The notes: generated by a model from the sequence alone, not told the origin. A stretch of DNA of 64,000 nucleotides from Flavobacterium branchiicola (GCF_018383905.1 NZ_JAGYWA010000002.1:193262-257261), one strand, 5' to 3'. Counted from the first letter of the stretch, positions 8,898 through 19,969 are shown. Numbers and translations are program-made.

Positions 8898-8905
8898 TAT
8901 ATTTG
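8898..8905 (+). promoter_or_regulatory. -7 box for the SUKH/HEAT gene
   Basis: TATATTTG matches TANNTTTG, 20 nt before the ATG at 8926. No clear -33 TTG. Confidence 0.5.
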
Positions 8906-8925
8906 GTACAAATTTTAGCATTGTA

Positions 8926-10332
8926 ATGAATCAGGAAACCTTAAATCAAATTGAAAGAATAAAGATAAAACTGTTTTTAGCGAAAGAAACGGATAAAGAT
9001 TTTGAAGTATTTGGCGCAGACAGTCATGAGTACAATTTAGGGAAGACTGTAACAGAACAAGATATTTTAAAATTTGAAAATGATTATAAGGTTGTTCTGC
9101 CTGACTCTTATAAAGCCTTTTTACAGCATATTGGAAATGGTGGAAATTCCTATCAGAATGCTGCAGCCGGGCCTTCTTACGGAATATTCCCTTTAGGGAA
9201 AAATATAGAAGAATTCATTTCTAATAATCCGGAAAAGTATCTAAATCAAGATTGCGTTCTTCATCCGGATATGAGTGATGAATTTTGGGAAGGACTAACA
9301 AAGAAAATTGATGAAGATGATGCTATTTCTGATGAAGATTATTATGAAGAATTAGGTGAAATTTTTTCTGGTATATTACCGATCAGTTCTCAAGGGTGTA
9401 CATATTATAACGGACTTGTTTTGAATGGAGAATTTAAAGGGCGAATAATAAATGTTGATATTGACAGACAAAAGCCATTTTTTACTTTCGACTCTAATTT
9501 TTTAGATTGGTATGAAAGATGGCTAGACGAAATTACAGCAGAAACCTCAGTTGGATACGATGATTTGTTTGATTATACATTAGGTGGCGCATCAAAACAT
9601 ATTTTAGAAGTGTTTGGTTCTACAGATGATAAAGAAATCAAGCTGGAATGTTTGTCTGCAATTCTGCGAAAGAAAGAGGTAAATCTGCAAAATTTAGATT
9701 TTTTGGAAAAAGAATATCAATCAGAGAATGGTGATATACAAAAAAAACTGCTTCAAATATTGACTAAATTTGATTATAATCGTGCGTATTCTCATTTAAT
9801 TGATTTTGTTGAAAAAGATTTGCTGACTGTTTTTCAATTTGTATTCTGGTACGCAAAAGAAAAAAGTAGCGATTGGCTGGAGGTGATTAAAGAAAATGTT
9901 TCTAAAGTAAATGATGAGGAAACGTTTAGATTCTGTACTTATTTATTAAAAGAAACGGGTATTGATTATGGTTCAACTTTAATTCCGTTTGCATCGCATT
10001 CAGATAAAGCAATACGAGTAGATGCTTATTATACTCTGGGACAGCTAAAGAATAAAACAGAGTATCTCGAGACTTTTATTTTAGGATTAAATGATAAAGA
10101 AAATAGAGTGGTACATATTACTTTGCAGGCTTTAGATGGTGTAAAAGATAGAAGGCTTTTGAGGCATTATAAAAATATTGCAGAGCGATTTCCTTTAGAA
10201 CAAGATTATATTTTAATTAATCTGGATCATAGACTTAAAGAATTTGATTTATCAACGGAAACTATCAAAAGAATGAATTTTGATCAATCTGAAGATGAAG
10301 TAGAAAAGAAATGGTTTCAGTTTTGGAAATAA
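8926..10332 (+). CDS. SMI1/KNR4 (SUKH) domain protein with C-terminal HEAT-like repeats
   Basis: 468-residue soluble protein. Residues about 35-200 form a SUKH (SMI1/KNR4) domain, recognisable from the FENDYKVVLPDSYKAFLQHIGNGGN stretch and the later LDWYERWLDEI. Residues about 220-440 consist of helical pairs resembling HEAT repeats (KAIRVDAYYTLGQLKN, NRVVHITLQALDGVKD). Bacterial SUKH proteins are commonly immunity proteins against polymorphic or contact-dependent toxins, but no toxin gene is adjacent and the gene stands alone between two terminators. The role is therefore open: orphan immunity or a housekeeping scaffold. No signal peptide is seen, so it is cytoplasmic. Confidence 0.82.
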   Translation: MNQETLNQIERIKIKLFLAKETDKDFEVFGADSHEYNLGKTVTEQDILKFENDYKVVLPDSYKAFLQHIGNGGNSYQNAAAGPSYGIFPLGKNIEEFISNNPEKYLNQDCVLHPDMSDEFWEGLTKKIDEDDAISDEDYYEELGEIFSGILPISSQGCTYYNGLVLNGEFKGRIINVDIDRQKPFFTFDSNFLDWYERWLDEITAETSVGYDDLFDYTLGGASKHILEVFGSTDDKEIKLECLSAILRKKEVNLQNLDFLEKEYQSENGDIQKKLLQILTKFDYNRAYSHLIDFVEKDLLTVFQFVFWYAKEKSSDWLEVIKENVSKVNDEETFRFCTYLLKETGIDYGSTLIPFASHSDKAIRVDAYYTLGQLKNKTEYLETFILGLNDKENRVVHITLQALDGVKDRRLLRHYKNIAERFPLEQDYILINLDHRLKEFDLSTETIKRMNFDQSEDEVEKKWFQFWK

Positions 10333-10333
10333 T

Positions 10334-10370
10334 AAAAATCCCGATTTCAATTTAAAATCGGGATTTTTTA
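10334..10370 (+). terminator. bidirectional terminator between the SUKH and DUF421 genes
   Basis: AAAAATCCCGATTTC / AAATCGGGATTTTT stem with A and T runs on both sides, between two convergent genes. Confidence 0.88.
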
Positions 10371-10372
10371 CT

Positions 10373-10891
10373 TTAAAACTTTTGAAGATTCTTGCGATTA
10401 TGTCTGCGTTTGTAATGCGTTTGTTTTAAGTTTTTTTCATCCTGAGAAATAATACTGATGGTTCCGTCGATCTCGAGCATGGCTAGTTTTATGTTTTTAA
10501 AGAATTCTATTCCATGTTCTCTCATGGCTTCTTTTAGTTCTTCATCCGAAATATCAAGTCTGCTTAAAGCTTTAAAATCTAGTTTTCCATCATGAACTAA
10601 TACTTCGGGTTTATCAAGTATTAAATCGCCTATAACTTTATATCTGCGAGTTAGTTTTTTAATAATATAGTTGATGACAAATAATACTAAAGCAGCGATT
10701 AATCCACCAACTAAACTAGTGTCTGGTCCAACCATGGCGTTTTGTACTGCATTGCTTATCAGTAAAATCAGGATGATGTCGGCAGTGTTTAATTGTGAAA
10801 GTTCTTTTTTACCGAAAATGCGAAGCGCAATGGTCATAAAGAAATAGACAGCGGTACTTCTGAGAATAATATCGAAATAGGGGAAAAGCAT
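10373..10891 (-). CDS. DUF421 (YetF-type) membrane protein
   Basis: 172-residue protein with three N-terminal membrane segments (about residues 8-24, 33-50 and 60-78) containing the family motif RIFGKKELSQLNTADIILILLISNAVQNAMVGPDTS. A cytoplasmic YetF-like domain follows (GDLILDKPEVLVHDGKLDFKALSRLDISDEELKEAMREHGI). This is the DUF421 layout. The biochemical role is not established. It is convergent with the SUKH gene and shares a bidirectional terminator with it. Confidence 0.88.
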   Translation of the reverse strand: MLFPYFDIILRSTAVYFFMTIALRIFGKKELSQLNTADIILILLISNAVQNAMVGPDTSLVGGLIAALVLFVINYIIKKLTRRYKVIGDLILDKPEVLVHDGKLDFKALSRLDISDEELKEAMREHGIEFFKNIKLAMLEIDGTISIISQDEKNLKQTHYKRRHNRKNLQKF

Positions 10892-10911
10892 ATTTTTTTT
10901 ATTAAAGTTAA

Positions 10912-10953
10912 ATAAAAAAGCTTTGTCAAAGTTTTAAACTTTGACAAAGCTGC
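10912..10953 (-). terminator. palindrome acting as terminator of the lipoprotein gene
   Basis: AGCTTTGTCAAAGTTT and its inverted arm (10919-10951), followed on the minus strand by a T run. The same CTTTGTCAAAGTTTCAAAC palindrome occurs at about 44728 and 45346, so this is a dispersed repeat used as a terminator. Confidence 0.75.
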
Positions 10954-10975
10954 TAAAATATAAAGTATTTTTATT

Positions 10976-11596
10976 TTAACCTGAACATTGGCTCCAATTA
11001 CTTTTAATGTCTTTAATTTTCCAAATGTTGTCTTTCTTTTCCAAGTAAACCGACACTCCATATTGATCTTTCTTGGGATAACAATCAATCTCAATGTAAG
11101 CTTTTTGATTATCTTCTGAAAATATAGGGATAGATAATATTATGTAGTTTGAAGCTTTTTCTATTTTAGATACCGAAATTGTTTTTAATTTTTTTGAGAT
11201 ATTTTGGGATAATTTGTGTTTTAAAAAACAATTATTTTGTTCGACAAAATTTATTGAATCTTTGATTTGAAAGAGTTTTTTTCCTTTTGAATTTGCATTC
11301 AAAAGTTTTTCGATATAAATTTCGGTATTTTCAAGAATTCTTGGTAAACGAGGGGGGAGTTTTACAATTTCTATTTTCTTTGTTGGCTCTGCATATATAC
11401 TCTCGGTATTAATCTGGAGTTTTTTTAAACTGCAGCAAACAGTGTAAGAATCTTTAGAATTCTCAAAGTATTTCTGTTGTAGTAAAGTTTCTACTATTTT
11501 ATCAGTTTCAATCTTTCTAATTTTTTCATTATTAGAGCAATCATTTTTGCTGCAACCAGTTATGATTAAAATTAGAAAGATTGTTATTTTTCTCAT
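10976..11596 (-). CDS. hypothetical lipoprotein
   Basis: 206-residue protein with a short lipoprotein signal peptide: MRKITIFLILIITGC, lipidated Cys at residue 15. Beyond that I recognise no domain. It is rich in Lys, Ile and Asn; a second Cys pair (C52-C53) and further Cys residues might form disulfides in the periplasm. The ending DNIWKIKDIKSNWSQCSG resembles the last strand of small NTF2-like or DUF-type periplasmic folds, but that is only an impression. Its codon use and Lys/Ile bias look more AT-rich than the neighbours, suggesting a fast-evolving or lineage-specific gene. Confidence 0.72.
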   Translation of the reverse strand: MRKITIFLILIITGCSKNDCSNNEKIRKIETDKIVETLLQQKYFENSKDSYTVCCSLKKLQINTESIYAEPTKKIEIVKLPPRLPRILENTEIYIEKLLNANSKGKKLFQIKDSINFVEQNNCFLKHKLSQNISKKLKTISVSKIEKASNYIILSIPIFSEDNQKAYIEIDCYPKKDQYGVSVYLEKKDNIWKIKDIKSNWSQCSG

Positions 11597-11628
11597 TTAT
11601 TGGATTTTGAAATAATTGAAACGATTAA

Positions 11629-12999
11629 TTATATCAGTTTAAAATTCTTTTCAATTGCTCTGATCATTTCTCCGGCTATATCTTTATTCGTTGCACCTTC
11701 AATTCCTTCAAGACCTGGAGAAGAGTTTACTTCAAGCAACAAAGGTCCTTTAGAAGAACGAATAATATCAACTCCTGCCACTTTTAAGTCCATTGCTTTT
11801 GCGGCTTTTATCGCGATCTTTTTCTCTTCTGCAGTAACTTTGATTACCGATGCCGTTCCACCAAGGTGGATATTAGCTCTGAATTCGCCCGGCATAGCTT
11901 CACGTTGTATTGCTGCAACGACTTTTCCGTCGATTACAAAACAACGAATATCTTTTCCGTTTGCTTCTTTAATAAATTCCTGAACTAAGATATTGGCATT
12001 TAGACTTTTGAAAGCATTAATAACACTTTCTGCTGCTTTTTTGGTTTCAGCCAAAACAACCCCTTTTCCTTGTGTTCCTTCTAATAATTTTACAATTAAA
12101 GGTGAACCGCCTACCATTTTAATTAAGTTGTCTGTATCAAGCGGAGAATTGGCAAAACCAGTGGTTGGAATGTCAATTCCGCTATTTAATAATAACTGTA
12201 AAGAGTATAATTTATCGCGTGATTGTGTTATGGCTGTAGCCGAATTTAAAACGAAAACTTTCAACGCTTCAAATTGGCGTGTTAGGGCGCAACCATAAAA
12301 CGTAATGCTTGGACGGATTCTTGGAATAATAGCATCAAACTGATTCAATATTTTCCCGCCTCTGTAATGAATTTCAGGGGTTTTTGCGTCCAGCTTCATA
12401 TAACATTCCTTAATGTTCAGGAAATGCATTTCGTGACCGCGCATTTCGCCGGCCTCCATGATTCTTTTATTGCTGTACAATTCAGGATTACTGGCCAAAA
12501 GACCAATTCGTAAACCTGTAGTAGCTTTTTCGGAGTTTTTGTATAATTCTTTAAGTGATTCCGGAGTTGGCTGACCTAATAAGTATTTTTCTTCAGGATC
12601 AACAAGAACACGTCCGCTCATGGCTTCACGTCCTAAAAGCATTCTGAATCCCATTGAATCACGATTGGTCAGTGTCATTTCGATTGGCCATTTTGAATCA
12701 CCAATTTTAATGCTTGTCTGAATTACATAACGGTGCTCTCTAAATCCGCTGGAACTTTTTACAATTCTTTTATCAACAAGAGGAGCTTCGCAATGTATGA
12801 TGGTTTTTATGTTATTCTGAATTGGATTAATGTCGAATTTGACCCAATTGGCATCATTTTTTATAAAAGGCGCTATGTTTAAAGCATGCATTGCCGAAGT
12901 TTTGGCGCCGGAATCAACACGAGCCTTGATTGTCGGGATTCCTAGTTCTGGAAATGCGCACCATTCTTCGCTACCTAAAATGACTTTATTTTGAAGCAT
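11629..12999 (-). CDS. rimK: RimB-RimK fusion: retropepsin-like protease domain plus ATP-grasp glutamate ligase
   Basis: 456-residue two-domain protein. Residues 1-145 form the RimB-type (so-called ATP-dependent zinc protease) domain, with [11 protein letters not shown] at 27-36 giving the Asp-Ser-Gly-Ala motif of retropepsin-like folds and ending [24 protein letters not shown]. Residues about 162-456 form a RimK ATP-grasp ligase ([59 protein letters not shown]). RimK adds glutamate residues to ribosomal protein S6 in E. coli; in Pseudomonas a separate RimB modulates RimK. Here both activities appear on one chain. It is monocistronic, with a terminator of the convergent-side gene clpC upstream. 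Confidence 0.9.
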   Translation of the reverse strand: MLQNKVILGSEEWCAFPELGIPTIKARVDSGAKTSAMHALNIAPFIKNDANWVKFDINPIQNNIKTIIHCEAPLVDKRIVKSSSGFREHRYVIQTSIKIGDSKWPIEMTLTNRDSMGFRMLLGREAMSGRVLVDPEEKYLLGQPTPESLKELYKNSEKATTGLRIGLLASNPELYSNKRIMEAGEMRGHEMHFLNIKECYMKLDAKTPEIHYRGGKILNQFDAIIPRIRPSITFYGCALTRQFEALKVFVLNSATAITQSRDKLYSLQLLLNSGIDIPTTGFANSPLDTDNLIKMVGGSPLIVKLLEGTQGKGVVLAETKKAAESVINAFKSLNANILVQEFIKEANGKDIRCFVIDGKVVAAIQREAMPGEFRANIHLGGTASVIKVTAEEKKIAIKAAKAMDLKVAGVDIIRSSKGPLLLEVNSSPGLEGIEGATNKDIAGEMIRAIEKNFKLI

Positions 13000-13070
13000 A
13001 TTTTGTTTTTTATTATAGAATTCGAATTCAAAAATAGCTATTTGCTTTTACTAAAGATAGTGATTTCTTT

Positions 13071-13111
13071 AAAAAAAAATGCCCGTTATGTTATGAAAAC
13101 GTAACGGGCAT
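13071..13111 (-). terminator. clpC terminator
   Basis: ATGCCCGTTA (13079-13088) pairs with TAACGGGCAT (13102-13111). On the minus strand the stem is followed by a run of nine T. Confidence 0.88.
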
Positions 13112-13139
13112 GTTATTTCTGTTATAAATTTAAATTAAT

Positions 13140-15686
13140 TTACTGATTTGTTGGTTCTTCTGCTTTGTGAATTTCTACTGAAAGTTCTTGAGAATCGTCT
13201 TTTAAATCCATCATGATTTCATCACCAGAATGTATTTTTGAAGTAATGATTTCTTCCGCCAGCAAATCTTCAACATATTTCTGAATGGCTCTTTTTAGTG
13301 GTCTTGCACCAAATTGTCTGTCAAAACCTTTCTCAGCGATAAAAGCTTTTGCTTTATCAGTAAGACTTAATTTGTATCCTAATTCAGCAATACGAGAATA
13401 CAATTTTTTCAATTCGATTTCGATAATCAAATCGATATCTGCTTTCTCTAATGCGTTGAATACAATTACGTCATCAATTCTGTTTAAGAATTCAGGAGCA
13501 AAAGTTTTCTTCAATGCATTTTCGATAATGCTTTTCGAATTTTCATCGGCTTGTGCTACTTTCGCAGCAGTTCCGAATCCAACACCTTGTCCGAAGTCTT
13601 TTAACTGACGAGCACCAACGTTAGAAGTCATGATAATAATAGTGTTTTTAAAGTCGATTTTGCGACCTAAACTATCTGTTAAATATCCATCATCCAACAC
13701 CTGAAGCATCATATTAAATACATCCGGGTGTGCTTTTTCGATCTCGTCTAAAAGAACAACACAATATGGTTTTCTGCGTACTTTCTCTGTCAATTGACCA
13801 CCTTCTTCGTATCCTACGTATCCCGGAGGTGCTCCAACTAAACGAGAAATGGCAAATTTCTCCATGTATTCACTCATGTCAATACGAATTAACGCATCTT
13901 CAGAATCGAATAATTCTTTAGCTAATACTTTAGCTAATTGCGTTTTACCAACTCCAGTCTGACCTAAGAAAATGAACGAACCAATTGGTTTGTTCGGATC
14001 TTTAAGTCCGGCTCTGTTACGTTGAATAGAACGTGCAATTTTTAAAACTGCTTCGTTTTGACCAATTACTTTATTCTGAATTAATTCAGGCAATTGAGCC
14101 AGTTTATTGCTTTCTGTTTGTGCAATTCTGTTTACAGGAATTCCGGTCATCATAGAAACAACATCGGCTACATTATCTTCTGTAACTTCAATTCTGTTGT
14201 TTTTAGAATCTTCTTCCCATTGTTCCTGAGCTACAGCAAGATCTTTTTCGATGCGTTTTTCATCGTCGCGAAGTTTGGCAGCCTCTTCATATTTTTGTTT
14301 TTTAACTACCATGTTCTTCATTTCGCGCACTTCTTCTAACTGACGTTCCAAATCCAAAATTTGTTTTGGTACATCGATATTAGTGATATGTACACGAGAT
14401 CCGGCTTCGTCCAAAGCATCGATAGCTTTGTCTGGTAAGAAACGCTCAGACATATATCTGTTTGTTAATTTAACACAAGCCTCAATTGCTTCCGGTGTAT
14501 AGGTTACATTGTGGTGATCTTCGTATTTGTCTTTTACGTTATTTAAAATTGCAATAGTTTCCTCAACAGAAGTTGGCTCTACAATTACTTTTTGAAAACG
14601 TCTTTCAAGAGCACCATCTTTTTCAATATATTGTCTGTACTCGTCAAGAGTAGTAGCACCAATACATTGGATTTCGCCTCTTGCCAAAGCAGGTTTAAAC
14701 ATGTTTGAAGCATCAAGAGAACCTGTTGCTCCACCTGCACCTACAATAGTATGAATTTCATCAATAAAAAGAATAATATCATCATTCTTTTCAAGTTCAT
14801 TCATTACCGCTTTCATTCTTTCTTCAAATTGTCCTCTGTATTTTGTTCCGGCAACTAAACTTGCCAAATCCAGCGTTACAACACGTTTGTTGAAAAGAAT
14901 ACGCGATACTTTTTTCTGGATAATACGTAAAGCAAGTCCTTCTGCAATAGCAGATTTACCAACTCCCGGTTCTCCAATAAGAAGTGGGTTGTTCTTTTTT
15001 CTACGGCTAAGAATTTGCGAAACGCGTTCAATTTCTTTCTCGCGTCCTACAACAGGATCCAGTTTCCCTTCTTCGGCCATTTCTGTTAAATCTCTCCCAA
15101 AATTATCTAATACCGGAGTTTTGGATTTTTTGTTTGACTTATTGGCTGGATTATTAAAACTACTTTCTTTAAGACTGTCATCTTGTCCTGAATCGTCATT
15201 ATACGATTCGTTTCTTGGCAAGTTTTCTAAGAATTCTTCTTCGTTTGGAGTCATATTTAAATACTGTTCTTTAGCTATGTCATAATCTATTTTAAGTTTA
15301 TTCAATAGCTTGGTTGTTGGATCGTTTTCGTTTCGTAAGATGCATAAAAGCAGGTGTGCCGTGCTAATTGATGAACTTTGAAATACTTTTGCTTCAAGAA
15401 AAGTGGTCTTCAGGGCTCTTTCTGCCTGTCGGGTAAGATGAAGGTTTTTCTTTTCGGCATTTACTTCAACGCTCTGGTTGGCTGGACTCAGTATTTCTAC
15501 TTTCCTGCGTAAATGATCCAGATCGACTGCCAGGTTATTAAGTATATGAATAGCTTTTCCGTTACCATCTCTTAAAATGCCCAGCATTAGATGTTCAGTA
15601 CCAATAAAGTCGTGTCCTAAACGAAGGGCTTCTTCTTTACTGTATGTAATAACATCTTTTACTCTTGGTGAAAAATTATCATCCAT
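13140..15686 (-). CDS. clpC: ATP-dependent Clp protease ATP-binding subunit ClpC
   Basis: 848-residue HSP100 unfoldase. A double Clp N-domain lies at residues 1-150, followed by an Asp/Ser/Asn-rich linker at 150-195. AAA1 has Walker [10 protein letters not shown] at 238-246. The UVR-like middle segment [19 protein letters not shown] is near 460-480. AAA2 has Walker A GQTGVGKT near 550. The ClpP-docking VGF loop ([11 protein letters not shown]) is present, so it should feed substrates to ClpP for protein quality control. It is divergent from gyrA across a 257-bp intergenic region and ends at its own terminator. Confidence 0.96.
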   Translation of the reverse strand: MDDNFSPRVKDVITYSKEEALRLGHDFIGTEHLMLGILRDGNGKAIHILNNLAVDLDHLRRKVEILSPANQSVEVNAEKKNLHLTRQAERALKTTFLEAKVFQSSSISTAHLLLCILRNENDPTTKLLNKLKIDYDIAKEQYLNMTPNEEEFLENLPRNESYNDDSGQDDSLKESSFNNPANKSNKKSKTPVLDNFGRDLTEMAEEGKLDPVVGREKEIERVSQILSRRKKNNPLLIGEPGVGKSAIAEGLALRIIQKKVSRILFNKRVVTLDLASLVAGTKYRGQFEERMKAVMNELEKNDDIILFIDEIHTIVGAGGATGSLDASNMFKPALARGEIQCIGATTLDEYRQYIEKDGALERRFQKVIVEPTSVEETIAILNNVKDKYEDHHNVTYTPEAIEACVKLTNRYMSERFLPDKAIDALDEAGSRVHITNIDVPKQILDLERQLEEVREMKNMVVKKQKYEEAAKLRDDEKRIEKDLAVAQEQWEEDSKNNRIEVTEDNVADVVSMMTGIPVNRIAQTESNKLAQLPELIQNKVIGQNEAVLKIARSIQRNRAGLKDPNKPIGSFIFLGQTGVGKTQLAKVLAKELFDSEDALIRIDMSEYMEKFAISRLVGAPPGYVGYEEGGQLTEKVRRKPYCVVLLDEIEKAHPDVFNMMLQVLDDGYLTDSLGRKIDFKNTIIIMTSNVGARQLKDFGQGVGFGTAAKVAQADENSKSIIENALKKTFAPEFLNRIDDVIVFNALEKADIDLIIEIELKKLYSRIAELGYKLSLTDKAKAFIAEKGFDRQFGARPLKRAIQKYVEDLLAEEIITSKIHSGDEIMMDLKDDSQELSVEIHKAEEPTNQ

Positions 15687-15790
15687 AATATATAATTGGT
15701 ATTGTAAATTTAGTGAATTACAGTTTGAAAAACAAAAACCGTACCCATCGAGAACTACTGTCAGCTAATTGACAAAAAAAATAACAATAA

Positions 15791-15808
15791 AAGCGTTAAA
15801 AAACGCTT
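15791..15808. promoter_or_regulatory. palindrome in the clpC-gyrA intergenic region
   Basis: AAGCGTTAAAAAACGCTT is an inverted repeat lying between divergent clpC and gyrA. It could be an operator or simply a small hairpin; no CIRCE element is present. Confidence 0.4.
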
Positions 15809-15943
15809 AATTTATTAACCAAAAGCGAAATTAAAGTTGTTAATAAATCATTTAAATAAGTGTAAGGAAATAGCTGAAAAAATTTTAAAAAAACGTATCT
15901 TGGCACGCTTTGAAACTAATATAATTATTTAATATAACAACTT

Positions 15944-18586
15944 ATGTCTGAAGGAGAAAAGTTAATTCCCATTAACATAGAAGATGAAATGAAATCAGCT
16001 TACATCGATTATTCGATGTCAGTAATTGTATCAAGAGCACTTCCAGATGTTAGAGATGGCTTGAAACCAGTGCATCGAAGAGTTCTTTATGGAATGTATG
16101 ATTTAGGTGTAACTTCAAGATCTGCCCACAAAAAATCTGCAAGAATCGTAGGGGAGGTTCTGGGTAAGTACCACCCGCACGGAGATACTTCTGTTTATGA
16201 TGCAATGGTACGTATGGCTCAGGAATGGAGTATGCGATATTTATTAGTTGATGGTCAGGGTAACTTTGGTTCTGTTGATGGCGATAGTCCTGCAGCAATG
16301 CGTTATACTGAGGCCAGAATGCGTAAGATATCTGAGGATATTATGGCAGACATCGAAAAAGAAACAGTTGATTTTCAATTGAACTTTGACGATACTTTAT
16401 ATGAACCAAAAGTAATGCCTACCAGAGTTCCTACATTATTAGTGAACGGAGCAACAGGTATTGCAGTTGGTATGGCAACGAATATGCCGCCACACAATTT
16501 AACAGAGGTTATCAATGGTACATTGGCGTATCTTGATAATAACGATATTGAAGTAGACGAATTAATGACGCATATTAAGGCTCCCGATTTTCCAACCGGT
16601 GGTGTAATATATGGTTATGAAGGAGTTCGCGAAGCTTTTAAAACTGGTAGAGGACGTATTGTAATGCGTGCTAAAGTTGGTTTTGAAGAGGTTGACGGTA
16701 GAGAATGTATTATTGTTACCGAAATTCCTTATCAGGTTAACAAAGCCGAAATGATCAAACGTACGGCTGATTTAGTTAACGATAAAAAAATTGAAGGTAT
16801 TGCCAATATTCGTGATGAATCGGATAGAACGGGTATGCGTATCGTTTATATCTTAAAACGTGATGCTACACCAAACGTAGTTTTAAATACCTTATATAAG
16901 TATACTTCTTTACAATCTTCTTTTAGTGTAAATAATATTGCATTAGTAAAAGGGCGTCCACAAATGTTGAATCTAAAAGATATGATTCACTATTTTATTG
17001 AGCACCGTCATGAAGTTGTAGTTAGAAGAACGCAATTTGAATTACGTAAAGCAGAAGAAAGAGCTCATATCTTAGAAGGTCTTATCATTGCTTCTGATAA
17101 TATTGATGAAGTAATTGCGTTAATAAGAGGTTCTAAAAACACAGAAGAAGCTCGTGAAAAATTAATCGAAAGATTTAAATTATCAGATATTCAGGCTCGT
17201 GCAATTGTTGAAATGCGTTTGCGTCAGTTAACAGGTCTGGAACAAGACAAGTTAAGAGCAGAATTTGACGAATTAATGAAGTTAATTGAGCATTTGAAAG
17301 CATTATTAGCGGATATTAATTTAAGAACAGACTTAATTAAAGAAGAACTTATCGAGATTCGTGATAAATATGGTGACGAACGTCGTTCTAAAATCGAATA
17401 TTCTGGAGGAGATGTAAGTATTGAAGACTTAATTGCAGATGAAAATGTAGTTATTACAATTTCGCATGCAGGTTATATCAAACGTACAAACCTTACAGAA
17501 TATAAAACTCAAAATAGAGGAGGAGTTGGGCAAAAAAGCGCCGGAACAAGAGATCAGGATTTCCTTGAGCACATGTTCGTTGCAACCAACCACCAATATA
17601 TGATGTTCTTTACCCAGAAAGGAAAATGTTTCTGGATGCGTGTTTACGAAATTCCGGAAGGAAGTAAAACAGCAAAAGGTAGAGCAATTCAGAACCTTGT
17701 AAACATTGAAAGCGATGATAAAGTAAAAGCTTTCATTTGTACACAAGACTTAAAAGACAAAGATTATATCAATACACATAATCTTGTAATGGTAACTAAA
17801 CAAGGTCAGGTTAAGAAAACATCTTTAGAGAAATATTCTAAACCTCGTGTAAATGGTGTTGCTGCTATTACAATTAAAGAAGGTGACGAATTACTTGAAG
17901 CAAAATTAACGGATGGTGAAAGTCAAATTATATTAGCAGTTAAATCTGGTAAATTAGTTCGTTTTGAAGAAACTAAAACACGTCCGATGGGAAGAACAGC
18001 TTCCGGAGTTCGTGGAATTTCTTTAAAAGACGAAACGGATGAAGTAATTGGTATGGTTACTGTTGCTAAAAATGACGTTGCTGATTCGCAAATTTTGGTT
18101 GTAACTGAAAATGGATATGGTAAACGTACTAAATTAGTTGATGACGACGGTGAAGATGTTTACAGAATTACAAACCGTGGAGGTAAAGGGGTGAAAACAC
18201 TTAATATCACGGAAAAAACAGGAAAATTAATCTCGATCAACGCAGTAACAGATTCTGATGATTTAATGATTATCAATAAATCTGGATTAACAATCAGAAT
18301 GGCTATTGAGGATTTACGTGTTATGGGACGTGCAACTCAAGGTGTAAGATTGATTAATTTAAAAGGAAAAGATTCTATCGCGGCAGTGACCAAGGTAATG
18401 AAAGATGAAGAAGAAGAAGTTGTTGTTGATGAGGACGGAAATGTTGTTGCATCTGCAATCGAAAAAGTGAAACCGGACTTAGAAGTTCTTGAAGATGATG
18501 GTACTGCTGACGACGATGACGATGATGACACTGACGAAGAAGTAGAAGACGAAGATGATTCTGAAGAAGAAGAGTCTGAAGAATAA
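15944..18586 (+). CDS. gyrA: DNA gyrase subunit A
   Basis: 880-residue breakage-reunion subunit of gyrase. The catalytic Tyr is residue 121 ([10 protein letters not shown]). The quinolone-resistance region [13 protein letters not shown] has Thr82 and Asp86 (E. coli 83 and 87); Thr here is, to my knowledge, the normal flavobacterial residue rather than a resistance change. The C-terminal beta-pinwheel carries a variant GyrA box (QNRGGVG instead of QRRGGKG). The last roughly 45 residues form a strongly acidic tail, with a run of Asp and then Glu, as found in several gyrases with tail-regulated wrapping. The start is supported by [28 protein letters not shown]. Confidence 0.97.
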   Translation: MSEGEKLIPINIEDEMKSAYIDYSMSVIVSRALPDVRDGLKPVHRRVLYGMYDLGVTSRSAHKKSARIVGEVLGKYHPHGDTSVYDAMVRMAQEWSMRYLLVDGQGNFGSVDGDSPAAMRYTEARMRKISEDIMADIEKETVDFQLNFDDTLYEPKVMPTRVPTLLVNGATGIAVGMATNMPPHNLTEVINGTLAYLDNNDIEVDELMTHIKAPDFPTGGVIYGYEGVREAFKTGRGRIVMRAKVGFEEVDGRECIIVTEIPYQVNKAEMIKRTADLVNDKKIEGIANIRDESDRTGMRIVYILKRDATPNVVLNTLYKYTSLQSSFSVNNIALVKGRPQMLNLKDMIHYFIEHRHEVVVRRTQFELRKAEERAHILEGLIIASDNIDEVIALIRGSKNTEEAREKLIERFKLSDIQARAIVEMRLRQLTGLEQDKLRAEFDELMKLIEHLKALLADINLRTDLIKEELIEIRDKYGDERRSKIEYSGGDVSIEDLIADENVVITISHAGYIKRTNLTEYKTQNRGGVGQKSAGTRDQDFLEHMFVATNHQYMMFFTQKGKCFWMRVYEIPEGSKTAKGRAIQNLVNIESDDKVKAFICTQDLKDKDYINTHNLVMVTKQGQVKKTSLEKYSKPRVNGVAAITIKEGDELLEAKLTDGESQIILAVKSGKLVRFEETKTRPMGRTASGVRGISLKDETDEVIGMVTVAKNDVADSQILVVTENGYGKRTKLVDDDGEDVYRITNRGGKGVKTLNITEKTGKLISINAVTDSDDLMIINKSGLTIRMAIEDLRVMGRATQGVRLINLKGKDSIAAVTKVMKDEEEEVVVDEDGNVVASAIEKVKPDLEVLEDDGTADDDDDDDTDEEVEDEDDSEEEESEE

Positions 18587-18631
18587 ATAATAACCACGAA
18601 AATTAAAATTAAATACAACAAATTGAATATT

Positions 18632-19900
18632 ATGAAAAGTAAATATGTAATACTGGCATCAGCATTATTGATTTCACTAGCTACTTTTGCTCAGAAAGAT
18701 CAGATTAAAAGTGCTGAAAAAGCGTTAAAAAGCGGAGATGCTCAGGGAGCAATCTCAATCTTGAACGATGCTGAAAACATGGTAGCAAATGCTAAAGATG
18801 TTGAGCAGGCTCAATTTTATTTTGTAAAAGGGAACAGCTATTTAGCATTAGCAGATAAAAAAGTTGAAGAAAGTAAAAACTTATCTCTTGCTGCTGACAA
18901 CTACAAAAAACTTATTGAAGTTGAAAAAACATCAGGAAAACAAAAGTATTCAGTTCAGGCTGCTGCTTCAATTACTGATATTAAAGGTAAATTAATCAAT
19001 TCGGCTATTGCAGATACACAGGCTAACAAAAGTGCTGAAGGGGCTAAAAAATTATATGATGCATATGCATTAGATAAAAAAGATACAATTAATTTATACT
19101 ATGCAGCTTCTACAGCTGTAAACTCACAAGATTTTGATCTTGCTTTGCCAATGTATGAAGAATTGAAAAAATTAAACTATTCTGGTAAAGGAACTATGTA
19201 TACAGCAGTAAACAAAGCTTCTGGAAACGATGATAGTTTTGCAAATGCAAAAGAAAGAGATATGGCTGTAAAATTAGGTACACACGAAAAACCTAAAACT
19301 GAAGCTATTCCTTCTAAAAGAGGTGAAATCTACAAAAACTTAGCATTAATTTTAGTTCAAAAAGGACGTACTGAAGATGCTAAAAAAGCAATCGCAGACG
19401 CTAGAAAAGCAAACCCGGATGATACTTCATTAATCTTAACTGAGGCTAATTTATACCTTGAGACTAAAGATTATGATATGTACAAAAAATTAGTTGGTGA
19501 AGCTTTGGAAAAAGATCCAAACAATGCTGATTTAGTATTTAATTTAGGTGTAATTAGTGCTGGTGCAAAGAACAATGCTGACGCTGAGAAATATTACTTA
19601 AAAGCGATTGAAATCAATCCAAACTATACAAATGCTTACCTTAATCTTGCGGCATTAAAATTAGAAGCTGAAAAACCAATCATTGATGAGATGAACAAAT
19701 TAGGTACTTCAGCAAAAGATATGAAACGTTACGATGTTTTAAAAGCACAAAGAGAAAGTGTTTTTAAAGGTGTAATTCCTTACCTTAAAAAAGCTAATGA
19801 GTTAGATCCTAAAAACGAAGATGTTTCTAAAACTTTAATAGGAGTTTACAGCGCTCTAGAAATGACTGCAGAAGCTAAAGCTTTGAAAGCTAAAATGTAA
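18632..19900 (+). CDS. exported TPR-repeat protein downstream of gyrA
   Basis: 422-residue protein with a Sec signal peptide (MKSKYVILASALLISLATFA, cleavage before QKDQIKSAEK) followed by multiple tetratricopeptide repeats, clearest at DTSLILTEANLYLETKDY, ADLVFNLGVISAGAKNNADAEKYYLKAIEINPN and TNAYLNLAALKLEAE. The ATG at 18632 is preferred over an in-frame TTG at 18623 because the signal peptide begins there. It follows gyrA by 45 bp and is likely co-transcribed, a linkage common in Bacteroidota. A role as a periplasmic or outer-membrane scaffold is inferred; the partner is unknown. Confidence 0.9.
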   Translation: MKSKYVILASALLISLATFAQKDQIKSAEKALKSGDAQGAISILNDAENMVANAKDVEQAQFYFVKGNSYLALADKKVEESKNLSLAADNYKKLIEVEKTSGKQKYSVQAAASITDIKGKLINSAIADTQANKSAEGAKKLYDAYALDKKDTINLYYAASTAVNSQDFDLALPMYEELKKLNYSGKGTMYTAVNKASGNDDSFANAKERDMAVKLGTHEKPKTEAIPSKRGEIYKNLALILVQKGRTEDAKKAIADARKANPDDTSLILTEANLYLETKDYDMYKKLVGEALEKDPNNADLVFNLGVISAGAKNNADAEKYYLKAIEINPNYTNAYLNLAALKLEAEKPIIDEMNKLGTSAKDMKRYDVLKAQRESVFKGVIPYLKKANELDPKNEDVSKTLIGVYSALEMTAEAKALKAKM

Positions 19901-19916
19901 TAACTCTTTTTGAGAG

Positions 19917-19956
19917 TGAAAAAAAAACCATCCGCCTGGCGGATGGTTTTTTTTAT
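19917..19956. terminator. bidirectional terminator between the TPR gene and osmC
   Basis: AAAAACCATCCGCC-TG-GCGGATGGTTTTT flanked by A and T runs, between convergent genes. Confidence 0.92.
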
Positions 19957-19969
19957 GTCTTTAGTTTTT

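Noticed and set aside
15687..15943. CIRCE or other heat-shock operator upstream of clpC
   Set aside because: Only a short AAGCGTT palindrome is present; the CIRCE arms are absent.
18337..18621. Ser-rich frame opposite the gyrA 3-prime end
   Set aside because: It is the complement of the acidic GyrA tail.
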